A stretch of 64,000 nt of DNA from NCBI GenBank assembly GCA_018857735.1, contig JABMCL010003715.1, positions 266,001 through 330,000 of the forward strand, written 5' to 3'. The notes beneath the pieces were generated by a model. The model was given only the letters and a program-made list of their open reading frames with translations. It had not been told where the DNA came from and searched no databases. Positions 12,801-22,964 of the stretch are shown here, piece by piece. The translations under genes and the position numbers were made by a program. Origin of the DNA: Alviniconcha marisindica. Taxonomy: Eukaryota; Mollusca; Gastropoda; Provannidae. Position 1 is the stretch's first letter. Each line of letters begins with the position of its first letter.

Positions 12801-14908
12801 CAGGGCAGCAGAGGAGCAGGATGAGTATGTGTTGTGCAGCTTGCAAGTCAACGCAAATGGTGTGCTGTGCATTCGGCCAGACTTCAACCGAGGACGCAAA
12901 CCCTACATCATTGAGACAATGACGCTGGGCAGAGGTAGAGTTTTTTGTCGTTGTTTTCCAGTTGAACCATTTCTGATTTTTTTTATACTGCACCCTCGCC
13001 CTGATATAACCACAATGGTTGATTGGGCGTAAAACACCAAGTTACTTACACTGCACCTTGTGGGTTATACTAGATTTATATTGGGGTGGAAGACAGTTTG
13101 GATAACAGTTTGGTGGGGGTGGGGGGAGGGGGGGGTAAATCAGACAGGATCGATTGTCTCTTTACCTTTATAAAACTCACACTCTCAGAGAAACAAATCA
13201 AACATAATCAATAGGCTATTTCCACTGCCAACAGAAAATAAAAAATGTAATGATGGTATGGTGTTTCCCTCTTCTTCTTTTTTTATGTGGTGGGAGCAGG
13301 TGGGTGGAGGCTATTGAAACTGAGACCAGAAGGAATCTAGATGGTAACGTAATTCATCAAAAACATTGCACAAACACCCATGCCAGAAAGTAGGTTGAAA
13401 GTTATTTGCCACTTTCTTTTTCTGCACAATAATGTCTGTACCCTGATCATTAAGAAACTGACTCAGCAGTGAGGAACTGTCTATACTCTGATCATTAAAA
13501 AAACTGCCTCAGCAGCAAGGAACTGAGTTGAGATACAGTTGGGAACTGACTCTACAGCAAGTTAGCTGATGTTTGCAGGATAATTTTCAACTAGCAGCCC
13601 ACCTGAAGGTGACGCATGACTGGTGGCTAAAGCCAGTCTGTTCTGTTGTTGTTGCAGAAGTGTATGAGTACACGGTGGAAAACGTCTCCAAAGAAATGAG
13701 CAGGTATGTGCATGCCCCTTGAAGTTGAGCAGTTTTTTTGTTTGTTTCACTAACTGAACTCAGAATCTCACTCATGGTGCAATGGTGGTCTCACACTGAT
13801 GAGATGCATGCAATGCAGGTGGACACGTTTTTTTCATTGTCTTAGCATAGCGTTCATTGTGTTGCAAAAGGTATCATTGCCCAAAATCACACATGTAATT
13901 ACGCAGCCTTATGACATGATCAACACTGTGAATTGTCCAGTTTGTAGCTGTTGTACTATAAATGATATCAATTTATCAGCAGATCATATATGAACTGATT
14001 CACATTCCATGCTGTTGCCTTATGAGGTAATATGGTCCAGTTCATACATTCAGTGAATTAACCTTTTCATATGTCACATGTAGTGTATCCATTGTATAAA
14101 TTTCAGTTTGTGTCGTATGTGCACATTTTATTGGATAAATGTTCTGTGACAAATTTGACCACTTTCCGCACTAGTTGGCTGACGAAGGTTTCAAGCAAAC
14201 TGGAAATCTTTAATGGACCTCTGTGTGTGTTGCTTTTTACCCTGTGTGTGTACATCTTATTTGCAGAATAGAACAAGACAAGGAGTTGAAAATGTTCAGA
14301 GAGGTAAGTTGAAACTGGGGGGAGGGGGTGGGGGGGCAGGGGGGATGATTGTTGCAGATGAAGCAGTATCTCCTCTAACCTATGCAGACAGGGGTCTCCT
14401 AAATGTACTGTTCAAAACTCGAGTTATGTGCTGCTGAGCGCAGTGCAACCTATCTGTAAATGAATTCCCTTAAAGGTATGTTTGTGCTTATGGCAAAGGG
14501 ATTTTCTGTCTTTCTTTCTTCATTTCTCTCTTGGCATATTTGTTCTGTCTTTTTTTTTAAAGAGTCGGTGGTGATGGTTGTATCTTTTTTTCTTCTTTTT
14601 TTATGCGTAGGAGGGAGGGAGGGAGGAAAAGAAAGGTGCTTATAACAATATAAGGGAGAAATATCCTGCAAAACTACCTGAAAGCCTGATGACGATACAT
14701 ATTCTTGATTACGTATGTCAAACAGCGGATTTTCTGTTTCAGTTTAGATGTTCTCTTCTTTGCAGGTGTATGCAAGGCACAGAGAGTTTCTGGACGCATG
14801 TGTGGGACATGATTTTGAAGTGGTAAGACTGGCTGATAGTGGCCTAAAATGAAGCCTTGTAGTTGTCTCTGTCTCCCTCACTCCTTCTCTCCCTCTCTGT
14901 CTGTCTCC

Positions 14909-14980
<72 letters not shown>

Positions 14981-14981
14981 T

Positions 14982-15041
<60 letters not shown>

Positions 15042-15062
15042 TCTTTTCGTCTGCTGTGTCTG

Positions 15063-15101
<39 letters not shown>

Positions 15102-15115
15102 CTCCTCTCTCTTCC

Positions 15116-15209
<94 letters not shown>

Positions 15210-15610
15210 AAAAAGACAGTTCATGCAAAACAGCTTGCATCGTGGTTCAGTGTTGTTACCTAATGGATATGTCTGTGGAATGTATATCTGTCAGCTCATT
15301 TGATTTTAAAGGCCATCACAAAATCTGATTCCAACACTTGATGTTTTGTCACACTGTTGCAAGGCAGAAAAGATTATGTGAAGTGATGGTAAATGATGGC
15401 TACTTTTGCATTATACTGTATAGAGTAATTTTGCGTCATATTTTAGATTTTCATCAGTATGAAGTTTTAGTTAATCGTTCATTTTTCAGCCTCAACCTGA
15501 CGTTCTGAGACTGGTCGTGTACGGGGAAATAAGTATGTATATTTCTTTATTATCTAGATTTTTAATTTTGTATCGTCAGCATGGTTCATGCAAAGTCACA
15601 TCAAAGTTGG

Positions 15611-15663
<53 letters not shown>

Positions 15664-18600
15664 ATATACATCTCTGTGTTGGGATATCTGTGTGTGTGTG
15701 TGTGAGTCTACGGTAGAAGGGAAGTCATGAAAGGCCTTTAAGATTTTCATACTTAACATTTAGTCTGCATGTTTGCATACACACAGTGTTGGTATTTAAT
15801 CATGTCTTCTTTTTTTTCTTTTTCCTGATGTTGCTACATGTATGTAGTCCTGGCTTTGAGAAATCCAGTGAAATCAATTCTTTTTGCTTCAGTATCTGCC
15901 CAGGGCTTTGACCTCGACAACCTCTACCTTCACTTCTTCATAGATCTTCCCAAAAGTAAGCTCACAGAAACTACCCACTATTTTTTTGTGTTTGTTTGCT
16001 GTTAAAGGGTGTGGGCTGGTGGCTTGGAAAGGTGGTTGTCAGGGTGGTACAGTGACTCATTAGTGAGCATGATGAGTGAAGTCTCATTGATTGAGCCTTG
16101 ATCTGGGTTTGGTATTTTTACAGACTGTTAGATTGTTTGGTATTTTACAGATCATTCCATTCACCCCAGGTGTACCCATGAAACTGTGATCAGGTTCTGT
16201 GGTATTTTACAGACTGTTACATTGTTTGGCGTTTCACAGATCATTTGCCCTAGGTGTGCCCATGAATCTGTGATCTGGGTTGTTCACTTTAGGCTTACCC
16301 ATGAAACTGTGATCAGGGTTCTTTGGTATTTTTACAGCCTGTTAGATTGTTTGGCATTTCACAGATCATTCACCCTAGGTGTGTGCGTGAATCTGTGATC
16401 TGGGTTGTTCACTTTAGGCTTACCCATGAAACTGTGATCAGGGTTCTTTGGTATTTTAAGAGCCTGTTAGATTGTTTGGCATTTCACAGATCATTCACCC
16501 CAGGTGTGTGCGTGAATCTTTGATCTGGGTTGTTCACTTTAGGCTTACCCATGAAACTGTGATCAGGGTTCTTTGGTATTTTAAGAGCCTGTTAGATTGT
16601 TTGGCATTTCACAGATCATTCACCCCAGGTGTTCCCGTGAAACCGTGATCAGGGTTGTTTGTTATTTTACAGACTGGTATGCTGACAGACAACAGCAGCT
16701 GGCCTGGGTGACTCAGACTTGTGCCACCAAGACAGTGGGCAGGGTGAGATTCTGCCTGACTCTCTGTGTATATGTGTGTGTGCTTGTGTGGGTAATATAT
16801 GTGGGTGTTTGTATGAGTGTGTGTGTGTGTGGTGATGTGCATGTGTGTGTGTGTATGAGAGAGAGAGAGAGTGAGTGTGTTTGTATGGGTGAGTGTGTCT
16901 GACTATGAGTGTGTGCATGTGTGAGTGAGTGAGTGTATAAGTTAGTGGCTGAGTGTGCATGTGTGTGGACGTGTGTAACTGTTATTCTTTGATCCAAGCT
17001 TATAATATTTATGCCATGTTTGGTACAGAAAATGTCTGCTAGTTGACTTGTTTTGGATTGACATGGGTTACAGAGATCTGGTTTTTCTGAGGCTAATCAG
17101 CATTTTGGGCAAATTTAATTTTTGTTTGGTTTTGAACATTGTTTCAGGATGAAGTTGCATACTTCAGCTTTCCGTTCAACTTTGAACTGTACTACAAGGC
17201 CTCACCTAATGCCTTGTCAGATCCAGGTGAGTGATGGTACACTCCTAGTATGTGCAAGTGCTTATGCATGTGTGCGTGCGCACACATACACACACACATA
17301 TACCTTGCATATATGCATTCACTCATACACACAAACACACACGCATGCATGCACACACTCACACACACACACCTTGCATGTATACACTCACTCACACATA
17401 CACATGAATGCATATGTATACATGCACATATGTGCACAGTGGCACATGCAAACACATACACACAAAACTGACTGTCAGTAGCTGGCATAAGAAACAGCAT
17501 TTCTTTGTCCATAGTTTTCTATATGTTTGTGATGCCTGTGTGTCTTGAACAGTTTGCGTGTGTGTGTGTTTGGGTGGTGTGTATGTGTGTTTGGGTGGTG
17601 TGTGTGGGGGTGTATGTGTGCACATTGTGTGTGTGCATGTGATTATGCATGCATGTGCATGTGTTTCAACACTTTAGTTCATGCTCTGTATGCCTTGTAA
17701 ATGTTTGCACTGTTGCAGATGAGCTGCCCCACTTTCCCATCATTCTGATTGAAGTCCTGTCTGTAGACTCTTGGCATCGCTTCTTCCACGAGGGCTACAC
17801 CTACATCCAGATACCTGCCAAGCCAGGTAGGTACACAGCAAATGAGATCCCAGTCTTGTCAGTCCTGCCAAGCCAGGTAGGTACAGAACAAACGAGATCC
17901 CAATCTTGCCAGTCCTGCCAAGCCAGGTAGGTACAGAACAAACGAGATCCCAATCTTGCCAGTCGTGCCAAGCCAGGTATGTACAGAACAAACGAGACCC
18001 CAATCGCGTCAGTCCTGCCAAGCCAGGTATGTACAGAACAAATGAGATCCCAATCTTGTCAGTCGTGCCAAGCCAGGTATGTACAGAACAAACGAGACCC
18101 CAATCTTGTCAGTCCTGTCAAGCCAGGTATGTCCAGAACAAACGAGACCCCAATCGTGTCAGTCCAGTCAAGCCAGGTAGGTACAGAACAAACGAGACCC
18201 CAATCGCGTCAGTCCTGCCAAGCCAGGTATGTACAGAACAAACGAGACCCCAATCGTGTCAGTCCAGCCAAGCCAGGTATGTACAGAACAAACGAGACCC
18301 CAATCTTGTCAGTCCTGTCAAGCCAGGTATGTACAGAACAAACGAGACCCCAATCGTGTCAGTCCAGTCAAGCCAGGTAGGTACAGAACAAACGAGACCC
18401 CAATCGCGTCAGTCCTGCCAAGCCAGGTATGTACAGAACAAACGAGACCCCAATCGTGTCAGTCCAGCCAAGCCAGGTATGTACAGAACAAACGAGACCC
18501 CAATCGTGTCAGTCCAGCCAAACCAGGTATGTACAGAACAAACGAGACCCCAATCGTGTCAGTCCAGCCAAGCCAGGTAGGCACAGAACAACTGAGTTCC

Positions 18601-21195
18601 CATTCTTGTCAATCAGAGTCCAAAAAATATGTTGCCTAAGCATAGTTTCATTCCTTAGCATCAGAATGGTACTTGGGTTGTTTTCTCATATGCACGTATT
18701 TCAGCTGTACACCATGCATTGGAATTATTTTGGGTTGATCTGTTCAATTCGCCTCCGTCATTGTGCAAATTATCATCACTACTGTTTGCATCAGTTGTGA
18801 AAACAAATTTGAAGTGCAGTCCTTAAACAATCTTCTTTTTGTTGTCTTGGAATAATAAGTGATCCAAGCCATTGTTTCCTGGGACCCCAGTGGCCTCTGG
18901 TTGTGAGTTCCATGCGAGTGTGTTTGACATCTTTTGATGCCTGAGAGCGTTCATAATTGTGACTTCAGGTACCAAATGACTAAACATCCTATTAGTTGTT
19001 TTTTGGTGTGTGTGTGCGTGCATTTTTGTTGTTGTTTGTTTGTTTTTGTTTTTGTCTAATACTGCCAGTATTTCACTTTCTGTGCAGGAGTGGAAACCAG
19101 CACTCACCACTGCTGGCGACCGCTGGGGAACTCTGTGGTGTCCAGACTGCGACGGTTCTTCATCGGAGGCACTCCTGAACTGGAGGATCCCACCTACACC
19201 TCCGTGCCTTCCACCTTTGATGTGAGGATTACCTTCACTCACATTCTGTGCAGACTCTACAGACTATAAGCCATTATCATATTATGGATGTCTAGGATTA
19301 CTACAGACTTAGCAATCAGAAGAATAAACTGTGGCAAGAAAGTACATATCCATCATGTGCCTGTGTTTTGTCTTTGGTAACAGGGGAGGTACTTGAGTAA
19401 GTTTGGTTTCAAGACAGAGACCAGGTGTGGCAAGGAAGTATATATCTATCATGTGCCTGTGTTTTGTCTTTGATAACAAGGAGGTACTTGAGTAAGTTTG
19501 GTTTCAAGACAGAGACTAGCTGTTGCAAGGAAGTACATATCCATCATGTGCCTGTGTTTTGTCTTTGGTGACAGGGGAAGTACCTGAGTAAGTTTGGTTT
19601 CAAGACAGAGACCACAGGCAGCATCACGTCGCGCATGAACACCATCATGCAGTGCAGGTATCAGTCCGTTTATTGTTTCTGTTTAAAGACTCAACTTTTG
19701 GGCATATATGTACCATGAGTAAATAGCCCCCCTAATCATGTTTATCTTCTAAACAGTGACTTTTTGGTTCGTTGCTTTATAATGGGCTATGGGCTCCAAT
19801 TTAGAGGTATAGGACATAGAACAGTACATTATTATTAAGTCTGAAATTTATTAGAGCACATCTGCAGTGTTCAGTGGTTCCGCTAACTGTATGCTATTTA
19901 CATGACAGGTGAACCTTTAAGAACATGTCCTCTGGAGTTTAGAAAAGAATTGCTCTTACCATAAGCATCTTGTTACATAGACCTGTTTTTGTTTTTGTTT
20001 TTCGTTTTTTTCAGAGAGTGTAGCTGTTTGGAAACGGTAACAGAAATTATGAAAAATGGAGGGGAAAATGGTCATGAATCTGACATTATTTCAGTTGAAT
20101 ATGTGATGTGGTTTGCAGGTCCATCATGGAGAAGAAGGCCAACAAGAAAACTGTTGGCTCAATGATGGATCAGCTGGGGTAAGTCTCACTCATTTGCCAG
20201 CACCTTCTTGCAGTTTTAGTGCTTTTGAGGAACAAATGTCACATGTGTGATGTGAAGCTGAAGAGTGTGTGTGTGTGTGTGCTTGTGTATTTATAAACAT
20301 GTGCTGCATTGTCAGAGTGGTGGTGGTGGTGGTGTGTGTGTGTGCATCTGTTGTGGTGTATGTATGCATATATGGTTTAAGGAGAGAGGGATAGAAGAGT
20401 GCTTGCACAAGCATGTTCGTAATATACAGGTGAAGGCTAAAACATATTAAGATAAAATACAGCTTAAAGCAAAGAGATCAAAAATTCTCATTGTGTTCCT
20501 TCCCTGCAGTTTCATTCATTAGAAAAAAACTTTTAATGTGCAGGCAGAATAAATAATCTGAAATGATGTCATCCACTTTGTTGGCTCAGAGTTCTGCCAT
20601 ATACTAGCCTTGAAGTGTGGCTGATGTGCATCAGTTCTTGGATCTTGCTTAACCTTTCTTTGGTCTTTTGTTTTGCAGAATTACTACAATGCAAGCCAAC
20701 ATCACAAGTGTTCTTGGTGAGCAACTCTAGTGTGATAGGCAAGGTTTGGAAGTATCCCTCTGTTGTCCCCCCCCCCCCCCCCCCCCCTCACTTTTCACAA
20801 GCTTTCTTGGTAAGTAAATCTTGTAAATAGGCAAGATTTGGAAATACTACTCTACTGACTGCCCCCGCCCCCCACCCCCCATGTTCTGCATGTAATTCAG
20901 CATGTAGAGAGCCATAGTCTTACCACAAAACAGATATACAGCTCACATTTGTGTGTGTGTGGGCATGCATGCACTTGCGTGTGATGTATGTGTCCTGCAA
21001 TTTAGTTGTATAATGCTTTGAAACCTCATAACGAAGTATATAAATCCCGATGTATGCATAGAATCTAGAATAACATGAGCATCATTTTCTTCTCCCTCTG
21101 TGTCAGATGCATTCAAGCGTGCCCGGTTAAAGATGATGCAGGCCAGAGAGGCAGCAACGAGGGAGCTCTTGAAGGACATCGACAAACGGAAATGA
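8296..21195 (+). CDS. MKS1: MKS1, Meckel syndrome type 1 protein homologue (complete, 20 coding exons; span includes introns)
   Basis: MKS1 is a B9-domain protein. With B9D1, B9D2 and tectonic-complex proteins it forms the transition-zone gate at the base of cilia, and it is needed for ciliogenesis and Hedgehog signalling (family knowledge). Twenty exons join in phase with GT-AG borders to give 1668 nt, 555 aa plus TGA; the human protein is 559 aa. The alignment to vertebrate MKS1 is collinear. N-terminal landmarks are VCLRRVTSS and IQWQEKVFSQ, then MTTSPKEKP, LQLMYIMADLSPRE and EYVLCSLQVNANGV. The B9 domain runs from about residue 309 (LVVYGEIISAQGFDLDNLYLHFF) to about 452 (LRRFFIGGTPELEDPTY). 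The C-terminus has SKFGFKTETTGS and AFKRARLKMMQARE. The start is the first ATG of exon 1 (AAAATGGCGGAC, a good Kozak context that also resembles a YY1 site). Four junctions, at exons 13, 15, 17 and 19, are caught in tandem duplications. MZT2 converges from the right. Confidence 0.95.
9505..9664 (+). CDS. MKS1: MKS1 coding exon 2
   Basis: Residues 26-79. Acceptor CCTCTCAG, donor GTACAG. The exon carries the conserved VCLRRVTSS and WQEKVFSQ segments. It ends on a codon boundary. Confidence 0.93.
10055..10137 (+). CDS. MKS1: MKS1 coding exon 3
   Basis: Residues 80-107, beginning REVELYSKEDMSDN. Acceptor TTTACAG, donor GTGAGT. It follows a (CT)n-bearing intron. Confidence 0.93.
10335..10404 (+). 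CDS. MKS1: MKS1 coding exon 4
   Basis: Residues 107-130 (AKGRPTNRIFSYVDHDP), matching the vertebrate RRIFTYTDSD segment. Acceptor TTCCAG, donor GTAATT. Confidence 0.93.
11373..11479 (+). CDS. MKS1: MKS1 coding exon 5
   Basis: Residues 131-166 (HYMTTSPKEKPTILAQKMAH then basic RCRRVGGRQLKEK), aligned with the human [23 protein letters not shown] stretch. Acceptor TTTTCAG, donor GTAAGT. A longer open frame through this exon is in a different phase and is not used. Confidence 0.9.
12170..12301 (+). CDS. MKS1: MKS1 coding exon 6
   Basis: Residues 166-210, containing EMEPSDDLISKNHLEPPPLQ and MYIMADLSPRE, the conserved IMADL block of the family. Acceptor CCCCAG, donor GTGATG. Confidence 0.94.
12412..12484. 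repeat. Near-perfect inverted repeat in MKS1 intron 6
   Basis: Arms 12412-12441 and 12455-12484 (30 bp, one mismatch) are separated by a 13-nt loop and could form a stable hairpin in the pre-mRNA. Confidence 0.9.
12804..12934 (+). CDS. MKS1: MKS1 coding exon 7
   Basis: Residues 210-254, including DEYVLCSLQVNANGVLCIRP and RKPYIIETMTLG. The acceptor is GTAAACAG and the donor GTAGAG. A GT-repeat-rich intron precedes it. Confidence 0.94.
12995..13036 (+). repeat. Dispersed short repeat (GATATAACCACAATGGTTGA type)
   Basis: The block around CCCTGATATAACCACAATGG and TTGATTGGGCGTAAAACACC recurs, diverged, at about 43030-43066, 60689-60725 and, inverted, at about 53505-53560. It is probably the end of a SINE-like family. 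Here it sits in MKS1 intron 7. Confidence 0.6.
13658..13703 (+). CDS. MKS1: MKS1 coding exon 8
   Basis: Residues 254-269 (EVYEYTVENVSKEMS), like the vertebrate LWKYTIDNVS. Acceptor GTTGCAG, donor GTATGT. Confidence 0.92.
14267..14303 (+). CDS. MKS1: MKS1 coding exon 9
   Basis: Residues 269-281 (IEQDKELKMFRE). A 37-nt exon with acceptor TTTGCAG and donor GTAAGT. Confidence 0.9.
14766..14822 (+). CDS. MKS1: MKS1 coding exon 10
   Basis: Residues 282-300 (VYARHREFLDACVGHDFEV), equivalent to human LYGRHKEYLSSLVGTDFE. Acceptor TTTGCAG, donor GTAAGA. Confidence 0.93.
14870..15204. repeat. Compound (CT)n/(CTGT)n microsatellite in MKS1 intron 10
   Basis: About 330 bp of pure pyrimidine-rich CT and CTGT tracts. 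It creates overlapping Ser/Leu and Arg/Glu open frames on both strands that are not genes. All-purine and all-pyrimidine strands of this length can form triplex (H-) DNA. Confidence 0.95.
15490..15532 (+). CDS. MKS1: MKS1 coding exon 11 (B9 domain start)
   Basis: Residues 301-315 (PQPDVLRLVVYGEI), the first strand of the B9 domain. Acceptor TTTTTCAG, donor GTATGT. Confidence 0.92.
15616..15661. repeat. (GT)n microsatellite in MKS1 intron 11
   Basis: About 23 GT units, with a shorter run at 15689-15705. Confidence 0.95.
15893..15955 (+). CDS. MKS1: MKS1 coding exon 12 (B9 domain)
   Basis: Residues 315-336 (SAQGFDLDNLYLHFFIDLPK), the most conserved B9 signature, matching human SAQGYEYDNLYVHFF. 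Acceptor TTGCTTCAG, donor GTAAGC. Confidence 0.95.
16090..16672 (+). repeat. About 125-bp tandem array reaching the MKS1 exon 13 acceptor
   Basis: Units of about 125 bp (CCCATGAAACTGTGATCAGG landmarks at about 16298, 16423 and 16548, with a deleted last unit) contain TATTTTACAG or TATTTTAAGAG followed by CTGTTAG or CTGGTAT. The real exon 13 acceptor, TATTTTACAG at 16663-16672, is the last copy. Several upstream copies keep a usable AG after a pyrimidine-rich run. Confidence 0.88.
16673..16743 (+). CDS. MKS1: MKS1 coding exon 13 (B9 domain)
   Basis: Residues 336-359 (WYADRQQQLAWVTQTCATKT), matching the human LSGVTQTCTTKS segment. Acceptor TATTTTACAG, donor GTGAGA. The acceptor is the terminal copy of a tandem array. 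Confidence 0.93.
17148..17226 (+). CDS. MKS1: MKS1 coding exon 14 (B9 domain)
   Basis: Residues 360-386 (DEVAYFSFPFNFELYYKA then SPNALSDP), aligned with human KVAHFSYPFTFEAFF. Acceptor GTTTCAG, donor GTGAGT. Confidence 0.93.
17719..17826 (+). CDS. MKS1: MKS1 coding exon 15 (B9 domain)
   Basis: Residues 386-422 (ELPHFPIILIEVLSVDSWHR then GYTYIQIPAKP), matching human [20 protein letters not shown]. Acceptor GTTGCAG, donor GTAGGT. Its last 13 nt and donor are the first copy of a 50-bp minisatellite. Confidence 0.94.
17814..18601 (+). repeat. 50-bp minisatellite, about 16 units, carrying the exon 15 splice donor
   Basis: Sixteen near-identical units with an exact 50-bp period each contain CCAAGCCAG followed by GTAGGTAC or GTATGTAC. 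The first unit is the true exon 15 end and donor: 13 exonic nt plus 37 intronic nt form the unit. Four-unit blocks 18077-18276 and 18277-18476 are nearly identical, a 200-bp higher-order duplication. No stop codon falls in a unit, so long repeat-encoded frames appear here that are not genes. Confidence 0.97.
19088..19221 (+). CDS. MKS1: MKS1 coding exon 16 (B9 domain end)
   Basis: Residues 422-466, with CWRPLGNSVVSRLRRFFIGG and TPELEDPTY, matching human AELRRFFIGGSLELEDLSY. Acceptor CTGTGCAG, donor GTGAGG. Confidence 0.95.
19337..19620 (+). repeat. Three tandem copies of about 95 bp spanning the exon 17 acceptor
   Basis: The units at about 19337-19429, 19430-19525 and 19526-19617 share CATCATGTGCCTGTGTTTTG, then ACAGGGGA(G/A)GTAC and the coding string AGTAAGTTTGGTTTCAAGAC. 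The third copy is the real exon. Copy 1 keeps a complete acceptor and 44 nt of open coding sequence ending at an AG-GTGTGG donor-like site. Copy 2 lost the AG-G acceptor context. Confidence 0.93.
19575..19657 (+). CDS. MKS1: MKS1 coding exon 17
   Basis: Residues 467-494 (GKYLSKFGFKTETTGSITSR), matching human [20 protein letters not shown]. Acceptor GGTGACAG, donor GTATCA. Two older partial copies precede it. Confidence 0.94.
20119..20178 (+). CDS. MKS1: MKS1 coding exon 18
   Basis: Residues 494-514 (SIMEKKANKKTVGSMMDQL). Acceptor GGTTTGCAG, donor GTAAGT. Confidence 0.92.
20679..20716 (+). CDS. MKS1: MKS1 coding exon 19
   Basis: Residues 514-527 (ITTMQANITSVL). A 38-nt exon with acceptor TTTTGCAG and donor GTGAGC. 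The donor region is duplicated about 93 bp downstream with a better consensus (GTAAGT). Confidence 0.9.
20699..20880 (+). repeat. Two-copy duplication of the exon 19 donor region
   Basis: CACAAGTGTTCTTG|GTGAGCAA at the true donor is echoed at 20797-20816 by CACAAGCTTTCTTG|GTAAGTAA. Both are followed by a GATAGGCAAG/AATAGGCAAG block, an ATACTAC/GTATCCC block and a C-rich run. Between the copies lies a run of about 20 C. Confidence 0.85.
21107..21195 (+). CDS. MKS1: MKS1 coding exon 20 (C-terminus)
   Basis: Residues 527-555 (DAFKRARLKMMQAREAATRE) and the stop TGA at 21193-21195. This matches the human VLEAFRRARRRMQEARE end. Acceptor TGTGTCAG. Confidence 0.94.
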
Positions 21196-22765
21196 GCCTT
21201 CTTGCCTGGTGCCTTACTCGTACAGTGTTCAGCATAGAGGAACTTCAAGAAATGGAGTTGCTCACTGCACTTCCCATCAGCTGAAGTTGATGACAGCTCT
21301 TGCCTGGTACTGGATACAAGTTGTCTGTACAATCAAAACAAATCTGTCAGGAGTAATGAAAAAAAACGTGCACTTCCTGAGGCCATTGATGAAAGCTGAG
21401 GCTGTGGAGTGTCGGGTGATCTGAATCTTTCAGCATATTCTGGTTGCTTTATAAACAAACATGTCCAAAAGTCTACTGACATTGAATTTGCCTTGTCAGA
21501 GGTTAATTTTTTTTAAAACATCTGACAGATGAATTTTTTTTGCTTCAAATGGACGTCCCTTGCTTCTCTGCGACTTACCTGTCCCTATTTTTATTAATTT
21601 TTTTTTTAAGGAAACACGGGGATTGTGTGTTATCTGTCTGCAGGTACATGATTTACATGCAGGGTCAAGGTGTGTGAATCTCAGCCACTGCATAGCATCC
21701 ATTGCAGCATCTGGTTGATATGTAAAATATTACAGAATTGTGATGTGGTGCTAGTGACAAATTACCTCCCCTTACCAGACCTGTTTACACTCCAAATCAA
21801 ATATATAGATTTGAAGAAAAAAAATCATTTTACAGAGGGCACTGACAGTGTCAGACTTAGAGGGACAATTTCATGAGAGAGATACCCAGTGACATGGAGT
21901 GCCCCTTCAACCGACAGTATAACCAATTACGGCAGTTTGGAGGAAGGGTGCCAGAAAGCAAGGCCTGGAGTGGGTTCAGTGCCTTCTGGATAATAATGTT
22001 GGCCAGAAAGGCCACTGGATTACTGTACAGTCCCCAGCCAGTTTGTAAATGCAAGGAATCTGGCTGTGGCAGTGTAGCTGACGGGTACAGAGGCAGTCAT
22101 CAATTATCAGGATCTTGATGCAGTCTTTGGTTCCTTGTCTTTGCCATGTATCCATTTCACAGTCACAGCAGCGTACGTTTCATTGCTTTGGAGACATTGC
22201 ACGTTTGATCTCCTCAAGAACTGAAGCTGAAGAACGCATGTGAATTTCCTATGTTAGTTTTACCTCCATTGTGAGTATGACTGTGTGGAGAATGGGTGTG
22301 AATGAATCAGGTCTTGATCCCACTGCCTAATCAGTCATCTGTGTTAAGAATGTTACTGGTTGCAGCCAGCATCCAGTCCCTGTTGTGACAGATGTGGTAC
22401 CAGTGTCAGGATGCCTGAACAGCTATTGACATTTTTGTCCCGGCTCCAGAGATTAAATTCATCCACAGGACGACTGAAAGAACTAACTCTCGTCCCTTAC
22501 ATTGTGTATTTTGAAGTAGACCGATGTATGATGAAATCTATTTATTCCAGCAAATACAGCCTGCAAGGAAAGTGGTGTGTGTGTTTGTGTGCATGCGTTT
22601 GTGTGTGGACATACATGCCTGTTTGTACATGACTGTGAACTCTCATTTTTAATTATTTAATTACATGTATCATATATTCATTTCCTACTCCGTCCAATGA
22701 TCCATAACTTTTCATTCAAATAGCAAAAAGGGGAATGAAAAATAAATTGAAACACTGAATTTTGG
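21196..22765 (+). other. MKS1: Probable MKS1 3' UTR
   Basis: No further coding exon is seen. The AATAAA at 22741-22746 is the first convincing poly(A) signal on the plus strand, followed by T/G-rich sequence, so a 3' UTR of about 1.5 kb is likely. The extent is inferred. Confidence 0.5.
22741..22746 (+). terminator. MKS1: Candidate MKS1 poly(A) signal
   Basis: AATAAA followed within 30 nt by TTTTGGTG and TTTTGTCAGGTGTCC, a T/G-rich element. Confidence 0.45.
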
Positions 22766-22964
22766 TGAATCATTTTGTCAGGTGTCCCTGTCTGTGTGTC
22801 TGCGTGAGAATCAAGATGTTCATTGTGCTAGCATATTTTATCAGGGGAATCTGTTTTACACTGGTTACAGTGAACAATAGAATACATTAAACACTACCAT
22901 AGCAATGAAAACGCACACACGTATGCTAGCCTGTACGCTAAAATGGCAAGAGCAGGGAAGAGTG

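Noticed and set aside
12997..13036. tRNA-like head in the GATATAACCACAATGG repeat
   Set aside because: No A-box/B-box pair at the right spacing or cloverleaf could be drawn.
14844..15303. Ser/Leu- and Arg/Glu-rich frames on both strands
   Set aside because: They are translations of (CT)n/(CTGT)n microsatellite inside MKS1 intron 10.
17814..18601. CRISPR-like regular array
   Set aside because: Units are contiguous with no unique spacers, and the locus is an intron of a eukaryotic gene.
17906..18639. Overlapping open frames of 133-224 codons in all three frames
   Set aside because: They are produced by a 50-bp tandem repeat without stop codons. The repeat unit is a splice donor plus intron sequence, not a protein repeat.
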